Shown: piece by piece, positions 1 to 8,618 of the stretch
Layout of the letters: every line of letters begins with the position of its first letter
How positions within the stretch are numbered: the stretch's first letter is position 1
Assembly: GCF_000317695.1 (NCBI RefSeq)
Contig: NC_019771.1
Span: 3,662,001 to 3,726,000 of the forward strand
Direction of reading: 5' to 3'
Source: Anabaena cylindrica PCC 7122
GTDB taxonomy: Bacteria; Cyanobacteriota; Cyanobacteriia; Cyanobacteriales; Nostocaceae
Length of the DNA stretch: 64,000 bases
Notes under the pieces: model-generated
Seen by the model: only the letters and a program-made list of their open reading frames with translations
Database searches by the model: none
What the model was told of the DNA's origin: nothing
Translations under genes and position numbers: made by a program

Positions 1-147
1 CGACGACAGATGGCAATTATTAATCCCCTGGTGCGTAAATTGCCTATTAACAAATTTGGCTGGCGATTAGTGGGGAAAACTCTATTGTATATAGATAAGA
101 TAGCCAACCGTTACATTACTAGCCGCTACGCACAAACACACCTATAG
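1..147 (+). CDS. C-terminal end of an unidentified protein (5' partial)
   Basis: An open frame enters from the left window edge and runs 48 codons to a TAG at 145-147. The visible tail is basic (about ten Arg/Lys, including LVRKLPINKFGWRLVGK) and ends SRYAQTHL. No catalytic motif is visible, so I cannot name it. It precedes an ABC polysaccharide exporter on the same strand, so a sugar-modifying or glycosyltransferase function is possible, but this is only context. Confidence 0.6.
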   Translation, partial: RRQMAIINPLVRKLPINKFGWRLVGKTLLYIDKIANRYITSRYAQTHL

Positions 148-464
148 AACTCATATAGGAATCCGGTTTGATTCCTGTTCGCGGTAGCGTGCCGTAGGCA
201 TATTTACTTGTGTAGTCAGGGAACTCTTAACAGGGAACAGGAAAGACAGAATTGATACCTACTGAGTCTTGTATGGCTACGCCACGCAAGCTATCAAAAA
301 TCAAATAGGAGTCCCATATTTCATATTTGATTTTCATGAATATAGGACTTTCACAAAATCATGAAAAAACGAACCGCAAAGGACAGGAAGTAAAGAGGGT
401 TTCTGAGAGTTCTTGCGTTGCTCCCTAGAATACTTGCAATTTCTTGGACAAAGGATAAAAAATA
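148..464. other. Intergenic region with two inverted repeats
   Basis: No gene is seen. A 9-bp inverted repeat (TTCCTGTTC near 171 and GAACAGGAA near 236) and a perfect 11-bp inverted repeat (AAAATCAAATA at 297-307, TATTTGATTTT at 324-334) could form hairpins. The second could end the upstream transcript, although no T-run follows. The sequence GCGGTAGCGTGCCGTAGGCA near 180 resembles short repeats common in Nostoc genomes. An AAGGA at 451-455 is a plausible ribosome binding site for the next gene. Confidence 0.4.
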
Positions 465-1337
465 TTGAAGCGACATCAAAAATTGAATTCTCAACTACCT
501 CAAATCATTTATACACCAGAAAGTCAACTGAGATATCCCCTAGACTTAGCGCGACAAATGTGGCGAGACTTGTTAGCTTCTCGTGAACTAGCTTGGCGAT
601 TGATGATGCGAGATATCAACGCCCAATATCGACAATCTTTTTTAGGTATAGCTTGGGCTTTTTTACCACCAATTGTCTTAGCTGTAAGTTTAACCCTTGC
701 GAAAGATGCCAAAGTTATTAATGTGGGAGTAACTGATTTACCCTATCCAGCATATGTTATGTTTAGCACTGCATTATGGCAAACTTTTGTAGAAGCTTTA
801 AATGGTCCAGTACAAGCGGTAACAGTAGCAAAACCCATGTTAGCCAGGGTAAATTTTCCACGGGAAGCATTAATTTTGGCCAAAGTAGGGGAAGTCTTTT
901 TTAATTTTGCTATCAAGCTAATTCTCATAGTGGTATTGTTTATTTGGTTTCGCATTCCCATTAATTGGACAGTAATCTTAACTCCAATTCCATTAATTCA
1001 TTTAGTTTTATTGGGAACATTTATTGGTATTTTCTTAGCTCCCTTGGGAGTGTTATACCAAGATATTTCCAAAGGACTAACTTTGATAACAGGATTTTGG
1101 TTATTTCTCACACCTGTAATTTATCCAGTTCCCAAAGAAGGAATATTTGGGTTGTTAGTCAAGTTGAATCCTGTTACTCCTTTGTTAGTAACAGTAAGGG
1201 ATTTAGCTACCACAGGAGTAGTATCAGAATCTTTTAGTTTTTGGTTGGTGAGTACAATTACTTTAGTAGGATTAGTACTAACTTGGATTGTATTCCGTCT
1301 AGCGATGCCTTTTGTGGTTGAGAGGGTAAGTTCTTAA
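465..1337 (+). CDS. ABC-2 type polysaccharide/polyol-phosphate exporter permease (Wzm/TagG-like)
   Basis: This 290-aa protein is the membrane half of an ABC exporter that moves lipid-linked polysaccharide across the inner membrane. About six hydrophobic segments follow a cytoplasmic N-terminus that contains the family-typical stretch RDINAQYRQSFLGIAWAFLPP near residues 50-70. The C-terminal part (LITGFWLFLTPVIYP) also fits the ABC-2 family. The start is TTG, with AAGGA about 9 bases upstream; the next in-frame ATG would remove the first 31 residues, including part of the amphipathic N-terminus, so TTG is preferred. Its stop is 2 bases before the ATPase gene, so the two are almost certainly co-translated subunits. 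Length and topology are normal for Wzm. The exported polymer is unknown. Confidence 0.9.
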   Translation: MKRHQKLNSQLPQIIYTPESQLRYPLDLARQMWRDLLASRELAWRLMMRDINAQYRQSFLGIAWAFLPPIVLAVSLTLAKDAKVINVGVTDLPYPAYVMFSTALWQTFVEALNGPVQAVTVAKPMLARVNFPREALILAKVGEVFFNFAIKLILIVVLFIWFRIPINWTVILTPIPLIHLVLLGTFIGIFLAPLGVLYQDISKGLTLITGFWLFLTPVIYPVPKEGIFGLLVKLNPVTPLLVTVRDLATTGVVSESFSFWLVSTITLVGLVLTWIVFRLAMPFVVERVSS

Positions 1338-1339
1338 TA

Positions 1340-2617
1340 ATGACTGAATTAATCGATAAAAAGATTTCTGTTCATTCTCAAAATGCTGAAGTGCTGATTG
1401 CCGTTGATAGTGTTTCTAAAAAATTTTGTAGGAATTTAAAACAGTCTTTGTTCTATGGTGTACGAGATATTACCACAGAATTATTAGGAGGAAATAGGAA
1501 AAGCGATACTTTACGCCGCCTAGAATTTTGGGCTTTGGAGGATGTCAGTTTTCAATTAAAGCGGGGAGAAGCTCTTGGTTTAGTTGGCTCAAATGGTTCT
1601 GGTAAAAGTACACTACTACGCATCATTAGTGGGTTGATAAAACCTGACACTGGCTGTGTAAAAGTTAGAGGTAGGGTAGCTCCATTAATTGCTTTAGGGG
1701 CAGGATTTAATCCTATACTAACAGGGCGGGAAAATATTTATGCAAATATGTCAATCTTGGGTTTATCAACCAAAAAAATCACAGAGAGATTTCAAGAAGT
1801 GATAGATTTTTCTGAGATTGGTAATGCTATTGATGCACCTGTACAAACTTATAGTTCTGGTATGGCAGCTAGACTAGGTTTTGCTTGTGCAGTTCATGTA
1901 GAACCAGATGTTTTACTAATTGATGAAGTTCTCGCGGTAGGAGACATCAAATTTAGAATGAAGTGCCACAGCAAGTTAGCACAACTGCGGACAAATGGCA
2001 CAGCTTTTATATTGGTCTCTCATAACTCCCATAGCATCCTTAATGTTTGTGATTCTTCAATTTATTTATCAAAAGGTGAAGTAATTACATCGGGTCAAAC
2101 AGAAACAGTAATTCGCAAATATGAAGAAGATCTCTGTTTGAGTGGCTCAGAAAGTGCTTTAGGAAAAATGATTTTGTCGGAAAAGCCAGAAATTGAAAGT
2201 TTAGGTTTAGATATTACTGCTGTATTTTTTAGAGATGAACAGGGTGATTTTCTAGAAGCACCGCTTTCTGGTGAACCAGCTTATTTATGTGTAGAATGCA
2301 AATCTTACCAAAAAATTACCCAAGCTAATTTAGGTGTTTTAGTCACAGCTTTGTCAGGAGAAAATGGACTGGTTCAGTATATAACTTCTAATTCTGATCA
2401 AGAGCTTTTAACTATCCTGCCAGGAAAGCCAGAAATCCAAATGTATATGCCATATTGTTCTTTTATTCCTGGTGTATATAGTGCCAAAATATATATCAGA
2501 AGAGGCGTTCAATCTTTTGATATTGTTGAATCTTTTAGATTTACTGTGAAGACCAATAAAACCATCAGTCGATGTTTATTTTATCAACCGCGTAAATGGC
2601 AAGTTATTAATCAATAA
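1340..2617 (+). CDS. ABC polysaccharide exporter ATP-binding protein with C-terminal carbohydrate-binding domain (Wzt-like)
   Basis: This 425-aa ATPase powers export by the preceding permease. Walker A GSNGSGKST lies at about residues 83-91, the signature YSSGMAARL at 171-179, and Walker B VLLIDE at 191-196. An H-loop histidine (LVSHNSHS) follows. Beyond about residue 270 comes a non-ATPase extension (ending QPRKWQVINQ) matching the position of the Wzt C-terminal domain, which in known systems recognises the modified end of the polymer before export. The N-terminal 60 residues before the beta strands are also typical of KpsT/TagH/Wzt proteins. It starts 2 bases after the permease stop. The next gene is a glycosyltransferase 15 bases downstream, consistent with one operon. 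Confidence 0.92.
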   Translation: MTELIDKKISVHSQNAEVLIAVDSVSKKFCRNLKQSLFYGVRDITTELLGGNRKSDTLRRLEFWALEDVSFQLKRGEALGLVGSNGSGKSTLLRIISGLIKPDTGCVKVRGRVAPLIALGAGFNPILTGRENIYANMSILGLSTKKITERFQEVIDFSEIGNAIDAPVQTYSSGMAARLGFACAVHVEPDVLLIDEVLAVGDIKFRMKCHSKLAQLRTNGTAFILVSHNSHSILNVCDSSIYLSKGEVITSGQTETVIRKYEEDLCLSGSESALGKMILSEKPEIESLGLDITAVFFRDEQGDFLEAPLSGEPAYLCVECKSYQKITQANLGVLVTALSGENGLVQYITSNSDQELLTILPGKPEIQMYMPYCSFIPGVYSAKIYIRRGVQSFDIVESFRFTVKTNKTISRCLFYQPRKWQVINQ

Positions 2618-2632
2618 ATTAAGGTATTGAAA

Positions 2633-3538
2633 ATGAGTAATCCTCTACTCAGCATCATTATTCCCACTCACAACCGACCTCACTTAGTAACTCATGCAGT
2701 TAAAAGTGCGCTTGATCAAAATATGTCAGATTTGGAAGTAATTGTGGTTGATGATGCTTCTACAAAGGCGATAGATTTACCCAGTCATCCTCAATTGCGG
2801 TTGATTCACCTATCAAATTCTCATGGTGGTGCGGGAACTCGTAACGTTGGATTAGAAGCTGCACTCGGTCGATGGGTGACATTTTTGGACGATGACGATC
2901 GCTATCTTCCCCATATGGCAGAGGTATCATTAGAGGCATTATCTCAAACATACTTACCTGCACCAGTGGCAGTGATCTCTGGTTTAGAGGAAGTCAACTC
3001 TCAAGGTCAAGTCCTGGGTAAGCGTTTACCCCCTCTAGTCCGTCCACGCGGCGCTCATTTCTTTCTCGAAGAACTCGAAACTGGCAAATCTTATAATACC
3101 AAGCAAACCCTCGTAGTTGAGCGAGAAACGCTACAAAAAATTGGGGGTTGGGATGACCAAATGCGATCGCGCGTTCACTCAGAACTCTTTTTAAGACTCA
3201 ACCCCGTTTGCTCAATTATTGGTCTACCCATCATTACCTACCAGTTATATAACCATGAGGGGCTAAGAGTTTCAAGAAATCCCATACTCCGCCAAGAAAG
3301 TTTTTTACGCCTAGTACATAAACATAAATCACTTTTTCAAGCCCATCCACAAATGTTTGCTAAGTTTATTTATGAACACGCTCATAGATGCTATGAACTT
3401 GGTTTAAAGCGTGAAGCTTTTTACAATTTATGCTGGTCTATGCAACAAGATCCACTACAAATAGTTCATCTCATCGTTTCTAGATTTTATCAGTTAGGAC
3501 TAAAATTTGCAAGTACAAATTTCAACAATAGTTACTAA
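2633..3538 (+). CDS. Family 2 glycosyltransferase
   Basis: This 301-aa GT-A fold enzyme probably adds one sugar to the polymer exported by the upstream ABC system. The N-terminus SIIIPTHNRP is the nucleotide-binding start of family GT2; IVVDDAS follows near residue 40, and a metal-binding acidic cluster FLDDDDR near residue 88. The C-terminal 100 residues are rich in aromatic and His residues and carry no extra domain. A longer frame begins at a TTG at 2627, but AAGG at 2621-2624 is well spaced for the ATG at 2633, so I use ATG. Donor and acceptor cannot be told from sequence. Confidence 0.9.
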   Translation: MSNPLLSIIIPTHNRPHLVTHAVKSALDQNMSDLEVIVVDDASTKAIDLPSHPQLRLIHLSNSHGGAGTRNVGLEAALGRWVTFLDDDDRYLPHMAEVSLEALSQTYLPAPVAVISGLEEVNSQGQVLGKRLPPLVRPRGAHFFLEELETGKSYNTKQTLVVERETLQKIGGWDDQMRSRVHSELFLRLNPVCSIIGLPIITYQLYNHEGLRVSRNPILRQESFLRLVHKHKSLFQAHPQMFAKFIYEHAHRCYELGLKREAFYNLCWSMQQDPLQIVHLIVSRFYQLGLKFASTNFNNSY

Positions 3539-4161
3539 GTTGTCGCGATTTTAATTTGCACATTAATACCTACACTACAAAAGTTGTATTAATAGTATGC
3601 AAATTATAGAATCTCTAGCTTCTGAAATATGAAGTCAGCAAAAATTTATCTATTAGGTGTTTATCGCAGAGGATACTTAAACAGTTTACGTTTATATCAA
3701 CATCCACCCTTAAAAGGAGAGAAGAACCTTCTCAATATCCTCCTTTTTAAGCATGATTTAGGAAAATCAAAGCTTTTAATACAGCAAATACCACTTTTTA
3801 AATATCCCCTAAGGTCTCAAATACAAATTCACATGAGTTTGTAATTTACTAGAAAATATTTGCTTTAAGTAACGTAAATAAAGGTTTGTAGTGAGGTATT
3901 TAAACCTCAAAGTAACGCTGTAGCCCTCACTAAAAGTGAATTTCAGACCTTATGACTTTACTTAACATAAACCACGTCTACTTTGAAACCAATAGTTTTT
4001 TCTTAATCGGGTTTTGTTCCTAAATTCTATACTCTTCCCTGTTCCCTTTTGAAAAACTCCAGTTCTCAACTTGGATGAGGTTTAATTTGATTTATTTTTG
4101 CCTATCTACTTAGCCTAGTAATTTATATACACCTCTGCTTTACTATTTAGGATTAGTATAT
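3539..4161. other. Intergenic region with hairpins and a dispersed-repeat copy
   Basis: No convincing gene lies in these 620 bases. A frame of 71 codons at 3629-3844 lacks a ribosome binding site and a large hairpin cuts through it. That hairpin (arms CTTAAAAGGAG at 3709-3719 and CTCCTTTTTAAG at 3740-3751, with an inner GAGAAG/CTTCTC stem) may end the upstream operon. A second inverted repeat, TAGTGAGG / CCTCACTA, lies around 3890-3932. The stretch 3966-4086 shares blocks with 51935-52215 and is listed separately. Confidence 0.45.
3964..4086. repeat. Dispersed repeat, copy 1 (shared blocks with 51.9-52.2 kb)
   Basis: Two blocks are shared with the region near 52 kb. The first is AAACCACGTCTA followed by TTTGAAACCAATAG; the second is CCAGTTCT, one variable base, then AACTTGGATGAGGTTTA. 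In both places the blocks occur in the same order and orientation, with different sequence between them. This fits a degenerate repeat family with variable middles. No coding capacity is seen. Confidence 0.6.
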
Positions 4162-5133
4162 ATGCCCAATAAAGTTTCGGTAATCATACCATGTTTTAAT
4201 TCTGGAAAATGGTTGGTAGAAGCAATTGATAAATGCTTACAGCAAACCTATCCCCATATTGAAATTATTGTTATTGATGATGGTTCGACGGATAATTCTC
4301 TAGATATTATCAAAGGCTATGGTGATCAAATCATCTGGCGAAGTTCACCCCATAAAGGAGGCAATTACGCTCGAAATCTAGGCTTTAATTTATCTCAAGG
4401 AAAATATATTCAATACCTGGACGCAGATGATTATATTTTACCGGAAAAAATAGAAAGACAAATCAATTTTTTAGAAGCAACAGGTGCAGATGTTGTTTAT
4501 GGTGACTGGAGACATCAGTATCATTTAGCTAATGGTTCTAGTTTTCTGGATAAGATAGAAATTTCTGAAAATCAAGATGATATTTTAGCGGCTTTACTAG
4601 CTAATTGGTGGGTAGCTTTGGCTGCTTTAATGTATAAAAGAAATGCAGTAGAAAATAGTGGCGGATGGGATGAAAATTTACTTGCAGCGCAGGATAGAGA
4701 TTTTTTTCTATCAGTGGCTATGACTGGTGCTAAAGTTGTATATCAACCAGGCTGTTATGCTATTTATAGGCGTTATGGTTCTGTTACAGTTTCTACCTCT
4801 TCTAAAGCACGCTGGTTAAAAAGCCACTATCTAGTATTAAAGAAAGCAGAGCAGCAACTATTGCAAAAAACCCAACTTTCGATGATATATCGTCAGGCTT
4901 TAGCTAAATCATATTTTGAACTTGCTAGAGAAGCCCTATTATTTGACTACGAACAATATTTGATGTTTTTAGAAGAGGCTTTTGTGATGTTTCCAGAATT
5001 TAAAGCTAATAGTAAGAGAAAATTTTATCGGCTGGTGCAAAATATTGTAGGTTTTCGCCAAACTGAACGAATTGCTTGTGGAATTTTGTTTTTCAAAAAG
5101 TTTGTTACCAAAACGATGCTTAGTGCTGATTAA
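4162..5133 (+). CDS. Family 2 glycosyltransferase
   Basis: This 323-aa enzyme has the GT-A start VSVIIPCFNSGKWLVEAI, then IIVIDDGSTDNS near residue 40 and the metal-binding YLDADD near residue 92. DRDFFLSVAMTG near residue 180 is at the usual place of the acceptor-side ED/DxD motif. The C-terminal 90 residues are predicted helical and basic, probably membrane-associating. It stands about 620 bases after the ABC-exporter operon on the same strand, so it may have its own promoter. It is likely another sugar-adding step in surface polysaccharide synthesis; its specificity is unknown. Confidence 0.88.
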   Translation: MPNKVSVIIPCFNSGKWLVEAIDKCLQQTYPHIEIIVIDDGSTDNSLDIIKGYGDQIIWRSSPHKGGNYARNLGFNLSQGKYIQYLDADDYILPEKIERQINFLEATGADVVYGDWRHQYHLANGSSFLDKIEISENQDDILAALLANWWVALAALMYKRNAVENSGGWDENLLAAQDRDFFLSVAMTGAKVVYQPGCYAIYRRYGSVTVSTSSKARWLKSHYLVLKKAEQQLLQKTQLSMIYRQALAKSYFELAREALLFDYEQYLMFLEEAFVMFPEFKANSKRKFYRLVQNIVGFRQTERIACGILFFKKFVTKTMLSAD

Positions 5134-5246
5134 AAAAGTAAAATGATAGCGTTATTAGCTTCTGAATTCTGCTTCCCAGTGCTTTGACTATTTAGATGGA
5201 TTCTGTAGATAATAGAAACGGAGTAAAAAAATTATATAATTGCAAA

Positions 5247-5534
5247 ATGCGATTAATTCTCTACAGTAAACCCGGTTGTCATCTCTGTGAAGGCTTACAA
5301 GAAAAGCTAGAACAAATCCAAAATCTCAGTTTAGAGTTAGAAATTCGAGATATTACTACCCGTGAAGATTGGTTTGCGGCGTATCAGTTTGAAATACCTG
5401 TAATGTATCTAGTACTAGATGATGCAGCAGTTACACAACCTTTACCCCGTCCCTCTCCCCGTGCAAGTGTCAAGCAATTGGAACAAATGCTTCACAAATA
5501 TATGTCCAATTCAGAAAAAAATAATGCAGAATAG
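5247..5534 (+). CDS. Glutaredoxin-like / thioredoxin-fold small redox protein
   Basis: This 95-aa protein has a redox motif CHLC within LILYSKPGCHLCEGLQEKL at its N-terminus, followed by an EIRDITTREDW segment and a cis-Pro region (YQFEIPVMYLV). This is the layout of small glutaredoxin-family proteins (DUF836-like). An in-frame ATG at 5196 would add 17 residues absent from this compact family and lacks a ribosome binding site, so I start at 5247. It probably reduces disulfides in the cytoplasm; its partner is unknown. It precedes murE by 32 bases on the same strand, so the two may be cotranscribed. Confidence 0.82.
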   Translation: MRLILYSKPGCHLCEGLQEKLEQIQNLSLELEIRDITTREDWFAAYQFEIPVMYLVLDDAAVTQPLPRPSPRASVKQLEQMLHKYMSNSEKNNAE

Positions 5535-5566
5535 GCGCAAGGAAAGCTTGTGGCAAGGTGTAGTCA

Positions 5567-7054
5567 ATGAAATTACAAGAATTATTAGCAACGGTGGAAG
5601 GTCTGACAAATCCTAGTTTGGCGGATGTGGAGGTGAAGGGAATCAAGACTAATTCCCATGCTTGCGGTGCAGGTGATTTGTTCATTGGGATGCCTGGTAC
5701 AAGGGTAGATGGTGGAGATTTTTGGCCGAGTGCTTTGGCTGCTGGTGCTGTGGCTGCGGTTGTTTCTCCTCAAGTGATGGAAAAAAAACCGCCTAAATCT
5801 ACAGATATGGTGATTAGCGCCGATAATATGAATCGAGCTTGCGCCCAAATCGCTGCCACTTTTTATGGTTATCCAGGGCAGAAACTCAAGTTGGTGGGTG
5901 TAACTGGGACAAATGGTAAAACTACAACTACTCACTTAATTGAATATTTTCTCACCAAAGCTAGTTTACCTACGGCTTTACTGGGAACTCTCTACACTCG
6001 TTGGCCGGGTTTTGAACAAACTGCTGTTCACACTACGCCTTTTGCGGTGGAATTACAACAACAGTTAGCCACAGCGGTCAATGCTGGTTGTGAGTTTGGG
6101 GTGATGGAAGTTAGTTCCCATGCTTTAGCACAGGGTAGGGTTTTGGGTTGTCCGTTTGAGGTAGGGGTGTTTAGTAATCTCACCCAAGACCATTTGGACT
6201 ATCACAAAGATATGGAGGATTATTTTGCAGCGAAGGCTTTGTTATTTAGTCCTGATTATCTCCACGGACGGGCAGTTATTAACGCTGATGATGAATATGG
6301 AAAACGGTTAATTGCTTCTTTGAATCGAGAACGGGTTTGGAGTTATAGCGTTAATGATAATAATGCCGATTTTTGGATGAGTGGTTTAAGTTATCAACCT
6401 CATGGTGTGAGTGGAATGCTGCATACACCAAAGGGTGATATCGCTTTTAATTCACCTTTGGTTGGTCAATATAATTTAGAAAATCTGTTGGCTGCGGTGG
6501 GTGCAGTTTTACATTTGGGGTTAGATTTGCATTTGGTAACAAATGCCATTTCTGATTTTCCTGGTGTTCCTGGTAGAATGGAACGGGTGCAAATTAGTGA
6601 TCAGCAAGATGTGAGCGTGATTGTAGATTATGCCCACACTCCCGATAGTTTGGAGAATTTGCTCAAAGCTGCACGCCCGTTTATTTCGGGTAAAATGATT
6701 TGTGTGTTTGGTTGCGGGGGCGATCGCGATCGCACTAAACGTCCTAAAATGGGAAAAATCGCCGCCCAATTAGCTGATGTGGCTGTGGTGACTTCAGATA
6801 ATCCTCGCACTGAAGACCCGGAAAAGATTCTACAAGATGTGTTGGCAGGTATTCCTGATACAGTGCAACCAATGGTAATTTGCGATCGCGCTACTGCCAT
6901 TCACACCGCCATTTTACAAGCTCAACCCGGTGACGGCATATTGTTGGCTGGTAAAGGTCACGAAGATTACCAAATTCTCGGTACAGAAAAAATCCACTTT
7001 GACGACAGAGAACAAGCACGGGAGGCTTTACAAAAAAGGGCAGGTGACAGGTAA
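5567..7054 (+). CDS. murE: UDP-N-acetylmuramoyl-L-alanyl-D-glutamate--2,6-diaminopimelate ligase
   Basis: MurE adds meso-diaminopimelate to UDP-MurNAc-L-Ala-D-Glu in the cytoplasmic phase of peptidoglycan synthesis, using ATP. The 495-aa protein has the three Mur ligase domains: an N-terminal UDP-binding domain, a central ATPase with the P-loop GTNGKTTTT at about residues 113-121 and HHxxH-region motif TQDHLDYH, and a C-terminal domain. The motif DNPR (within TSDNPRTEDP, about residue 411) is the diaminopimelate-recognition signature; lysine-adding enzymes carry a different motif. GKGHEDYQ near the C-terminus is also conserved. The length is normal. A doubled HIP1 site lies within the gene near 6721. 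Confidence 0.97.
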   Translation: MKLQELLATVEGLTNPSLADVEVKGIKTNSHACGAGDLFIGMPGTRVDGGDFWPSALAAGAVAAVVSPQVMEKKPPKSTDMVISADNMNRACAQIAATFYGYPGQKLKLVGVTGTNGKTTTTHLIEYFLTKASLPTALLGTLYTRWPGFEQTAVHTTPFAVELQQQLATAVNAGCEFGVMEVSSHALAQGRVLGCPFEVGVFSNLTQDHLDYHKDMEDYFAAKALLFSPDYLHGRAVINADDEYGKRLIASLNRERVWSYSVNDNNADFWMSGLSYQPHGVSGMLHTPKGDIAFNSPLVGQYNLENLLAAVGAVLHLGLDLHLVTNAISDFPGVPGRMERVQISDQQDVSVIVDYAHTPDSLENLLKAARPFISGKMICVFGCGGDRDRTKRPKMGKIAAQLADVAVVTSDNPRTEDPEKILQDVLAGIPDTVQPMVICDRATAIHTAILQAQPGDGILLAGKGHEDYQILGTEKIHFDDREQAREALQKRAGDR

Positions 7055-7260
7055 CAGCAAGAAGTAGGGAGCAAGGAGCAAGGGGAAATTTATTTAAACC
7101 CAATCCCCAATCCCCAGTTGAATCTTAATAATCGAGGGTCAGAAAGGTGAGAAGTTGTCATAAATCAGTTAAATTAACTATGGAGTTGCTGATTGTAAAA
7201 TACCAGTCGCCAAGAATTAGTTCCTAAATCTGACTCATTTGAGTCACCATAGAGGCCAAT

Positions 7261-7782
7261 ATGCCAAGAACACAGAAAAACGATAACTTTGTTGACAAAT
7301 CCTTCACCGTCATGGCAGACCTGATCCTCAAACTGCTGCCAGCTAACAGAAAAGCTAAAGAAGCATTTGTTTATTACCGAGATGGAATGTCCGCTCAGGC
7401 AGAAGGAGAATATGCCGAAGCACTGGATTACTATGAAGAAGCTCTCACACTAGAGGAAGACTCCAATGATCAGAGTTATATTCTCTACAATATGGGGCTA
7501 ATTTATGCTAGTAATGGCGATCACACCAAGGCTTTAGAATATTATCACCAGGCTATTGAGTTAAATCCTCGTCTACCCCAAGCTTTGAATAACATCGCGG
7601 TAATTTATCATTTCCAAGGTGAGAAGGCTAAAGAAGAGGGAGATAACGACGCTGGAGAAGCTTTGTTTGACCAAGCCGCAGATTATTGGATTAGAGCAGT
7701 TCGCATGGCTCCTAATAATTACATTGAAGCCCAAAACTGGTTAAAGACCACAGGGCGATCGCAAATTGACGTATTCTTTTAA
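7261..7782 (+). CDS. ycf3: Photosystem I assembly protein Ycf3
   Basis: This 173-aa protein begins MPRTQKNDNFVDKSFTVMAD, as expected for Ycf3, which is found in all cyanobacteria and plastids. It is a chaperone at the thylakoid membrane that helps PsaA and PsaB assemble into photosystem I. Three tetratricopeptide repeats are visible: around residues 35-70 (AEGEYAEALDYYEEAL), 72-105 (YNMGLIYASNGDHTKALEYY) and 110-155 (ALNNIAVIYHFQGEKA ... ADYWIRAVRMAP). The length is normal. It is preceded by about 200 bases without a gene, so it probably has its own promoter. This gene is strong evidence for an oxygenic phototroph. Confidence 0.97.
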   Translation: MPRTQKNDNFVDKSFTVMADLILKLLPANRKAKEAFVYYRDGMSAQAEGEYAEALDYYEEALTLEEDSNDQSYILYNMGLIYASNGDHTKALEYYHQAIELNPRLPQALNNIAVIYHFQGEKAKEEGDNDAGEALFDQAADYWIRAVRMAPNNYIEAQNWLKTTGRSQIDVFF

Positions 7783-7842
7783 CAGCTGATCCAAAATCTG
7801 TTAGGGTGTATTGCCGCCCCTACTATTGACAATTTACAAACC

Positions 7843-8133
7843 ATGATTGATCGTGAACAAGTTCGTAAAGTTGCTAATCTCGCTCGTTTAGAATTGACAC
7901 CAGACGAGGAAGCGCAATTTACCACCCAACTGGGCAGTATTCTGGAGTATATCGAACAACTAAGTGAACTTGATGTCACCGATGTTCTCCCCACAACCAG
8001 AGCCATTGATGTCAGCAATGTTACCAGAGAGGATCGACTACAGCCCTACCCTGACAGAGAAGCCATCCTCAGCAGCGCCCCTGAGCAGGAAGGAGAATTC
8101 TTCAGAGTACCAAAAATCCTTAATGCTGATTAA
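7843..8133 (+). CDS. gatC: Asp-tRNA(Asn)/Glu-tRNA(Gln) amidotransferase subunit C
   Basis: GatC is the small stabilising subunit of the GatCAB complex, which converts Glu-tRNA(Gln) and Asp-tRNA(Asn) into the amidated forms. The 96-aa protein has the family pattern: IDREQVRKVANLARLEL near the N-terminus, then LGSILEYIEQL, and an FRVPKIL segment at the C-terminus. Cyanobacteria rely on this indirect route to Gln-tRNA. gatA and gatB are not in the window, so the subunits are encoded apart, as is usual in this group. It follows ycf3 by 60 bases and may share its transcript. Confidence 0.95.
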   Translation: MIDREQVRKVANLARLELTPDEEAQFTTQLGSILEYIEQLSELDVTDVLPTTRAIDVSNVTREDRLQPYPDREAILSSAPEQEGEFFRVPKILNAD

Positions 8134-8180
8134 AACAGCCAGAGATTCTGTAGCAAAAAATCAAAAATGGATATTTTCAT

Positions 8181-8207
8181 AATCCCTTGTGCTTGAGCCA
8201 AGGGATT
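8181..8207 (+). terminator. Possible terminator hairpin after gatC
   Basis: A perfect 9-bp inverted repeat (AATCCCTTG at 8181-8189 and CAAGGGATT at 8199-8207) with a 9-base loop lies 48 bases after gatC. It is followed by ATTTGGGG rather than a clean T-run, so termination is plausible but not certain. Confidence 0.4.
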
Positions 8208-8392
8208 ATTTGGGGCTTGCTAATGGCGTATTGTTTTTAGAATAATCTGGTTTCCTCTCAACAAATTTTGGAAAACTTCAGCTTCAAATTTTCCTCGAAT
8301 TGTAGAGACAATATACACACAACAAAAGCCGCATGAATATAAGAATCAATCGGCTGAAATACTGGAAGACATAATATTTTGAAATTTGAAAA

Positions 8393-8466
8393 TGGCTCAG
8401 GTCAGATTTGAACTGACGACCCCAGGCTTATGAGTCCCGTACTCTAACCAACTGAGCTACTGAGCC
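8393..8466 (-). tRNA. tRNA-Met (CAU), probably the elongator
   Basis: Read on the minus strand the cloverleaf is complete. The acceptor stem is GGCTCAG/CTGAGCC, the D arm GCTC...GAGT, the anticodon loop CTCATAA with anticodon CAU, and the T arm GTCAG-TTCAAAT-CTGAC; the discriminator base is A. CCA is not encoded. The anticodon stem CGGGA/GCCTG has one G-U pair and an A-G mismatch next to the loop. CAU could also mark a lysidine-modified tRNA-Ile2, but the acceptor and D arm resemble elongator Met tRNAs (GGCT...TAGCTCAGTTGGTTAGAG). The first G-C base pair speaks against initiator tRNA. Confidence 0.93.
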
Positions 8467-8618
8467 GTGTTGTTTTATCAACTTCTACTAAGATAGCATA
8501 CAAATTTAGCCGTGGCAATTCCCAATTAAAAAAATATCCCTGAAAATAAAAAATAAAAGAGGGAGTTTATCTCCCCCTCAACAAACAAAGCAATAATTGA
8601 GTTAAAGCCAGTTAGATA

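Noticed and set aside
3629..3844. Plus-strand frame of 71 codons between two glycosyltransferase genes
   Set aside because: No ribosome binding site, no recognisable domain, and a long hairpin lies within it; more likely intergenic sequence.
8393..8466. tRNA-Ile2 (CAU, lysidine-modified)
   Set aside because: Possible by anticodon alone, but the acceptor and D-arm sequence fits elongator Met better.
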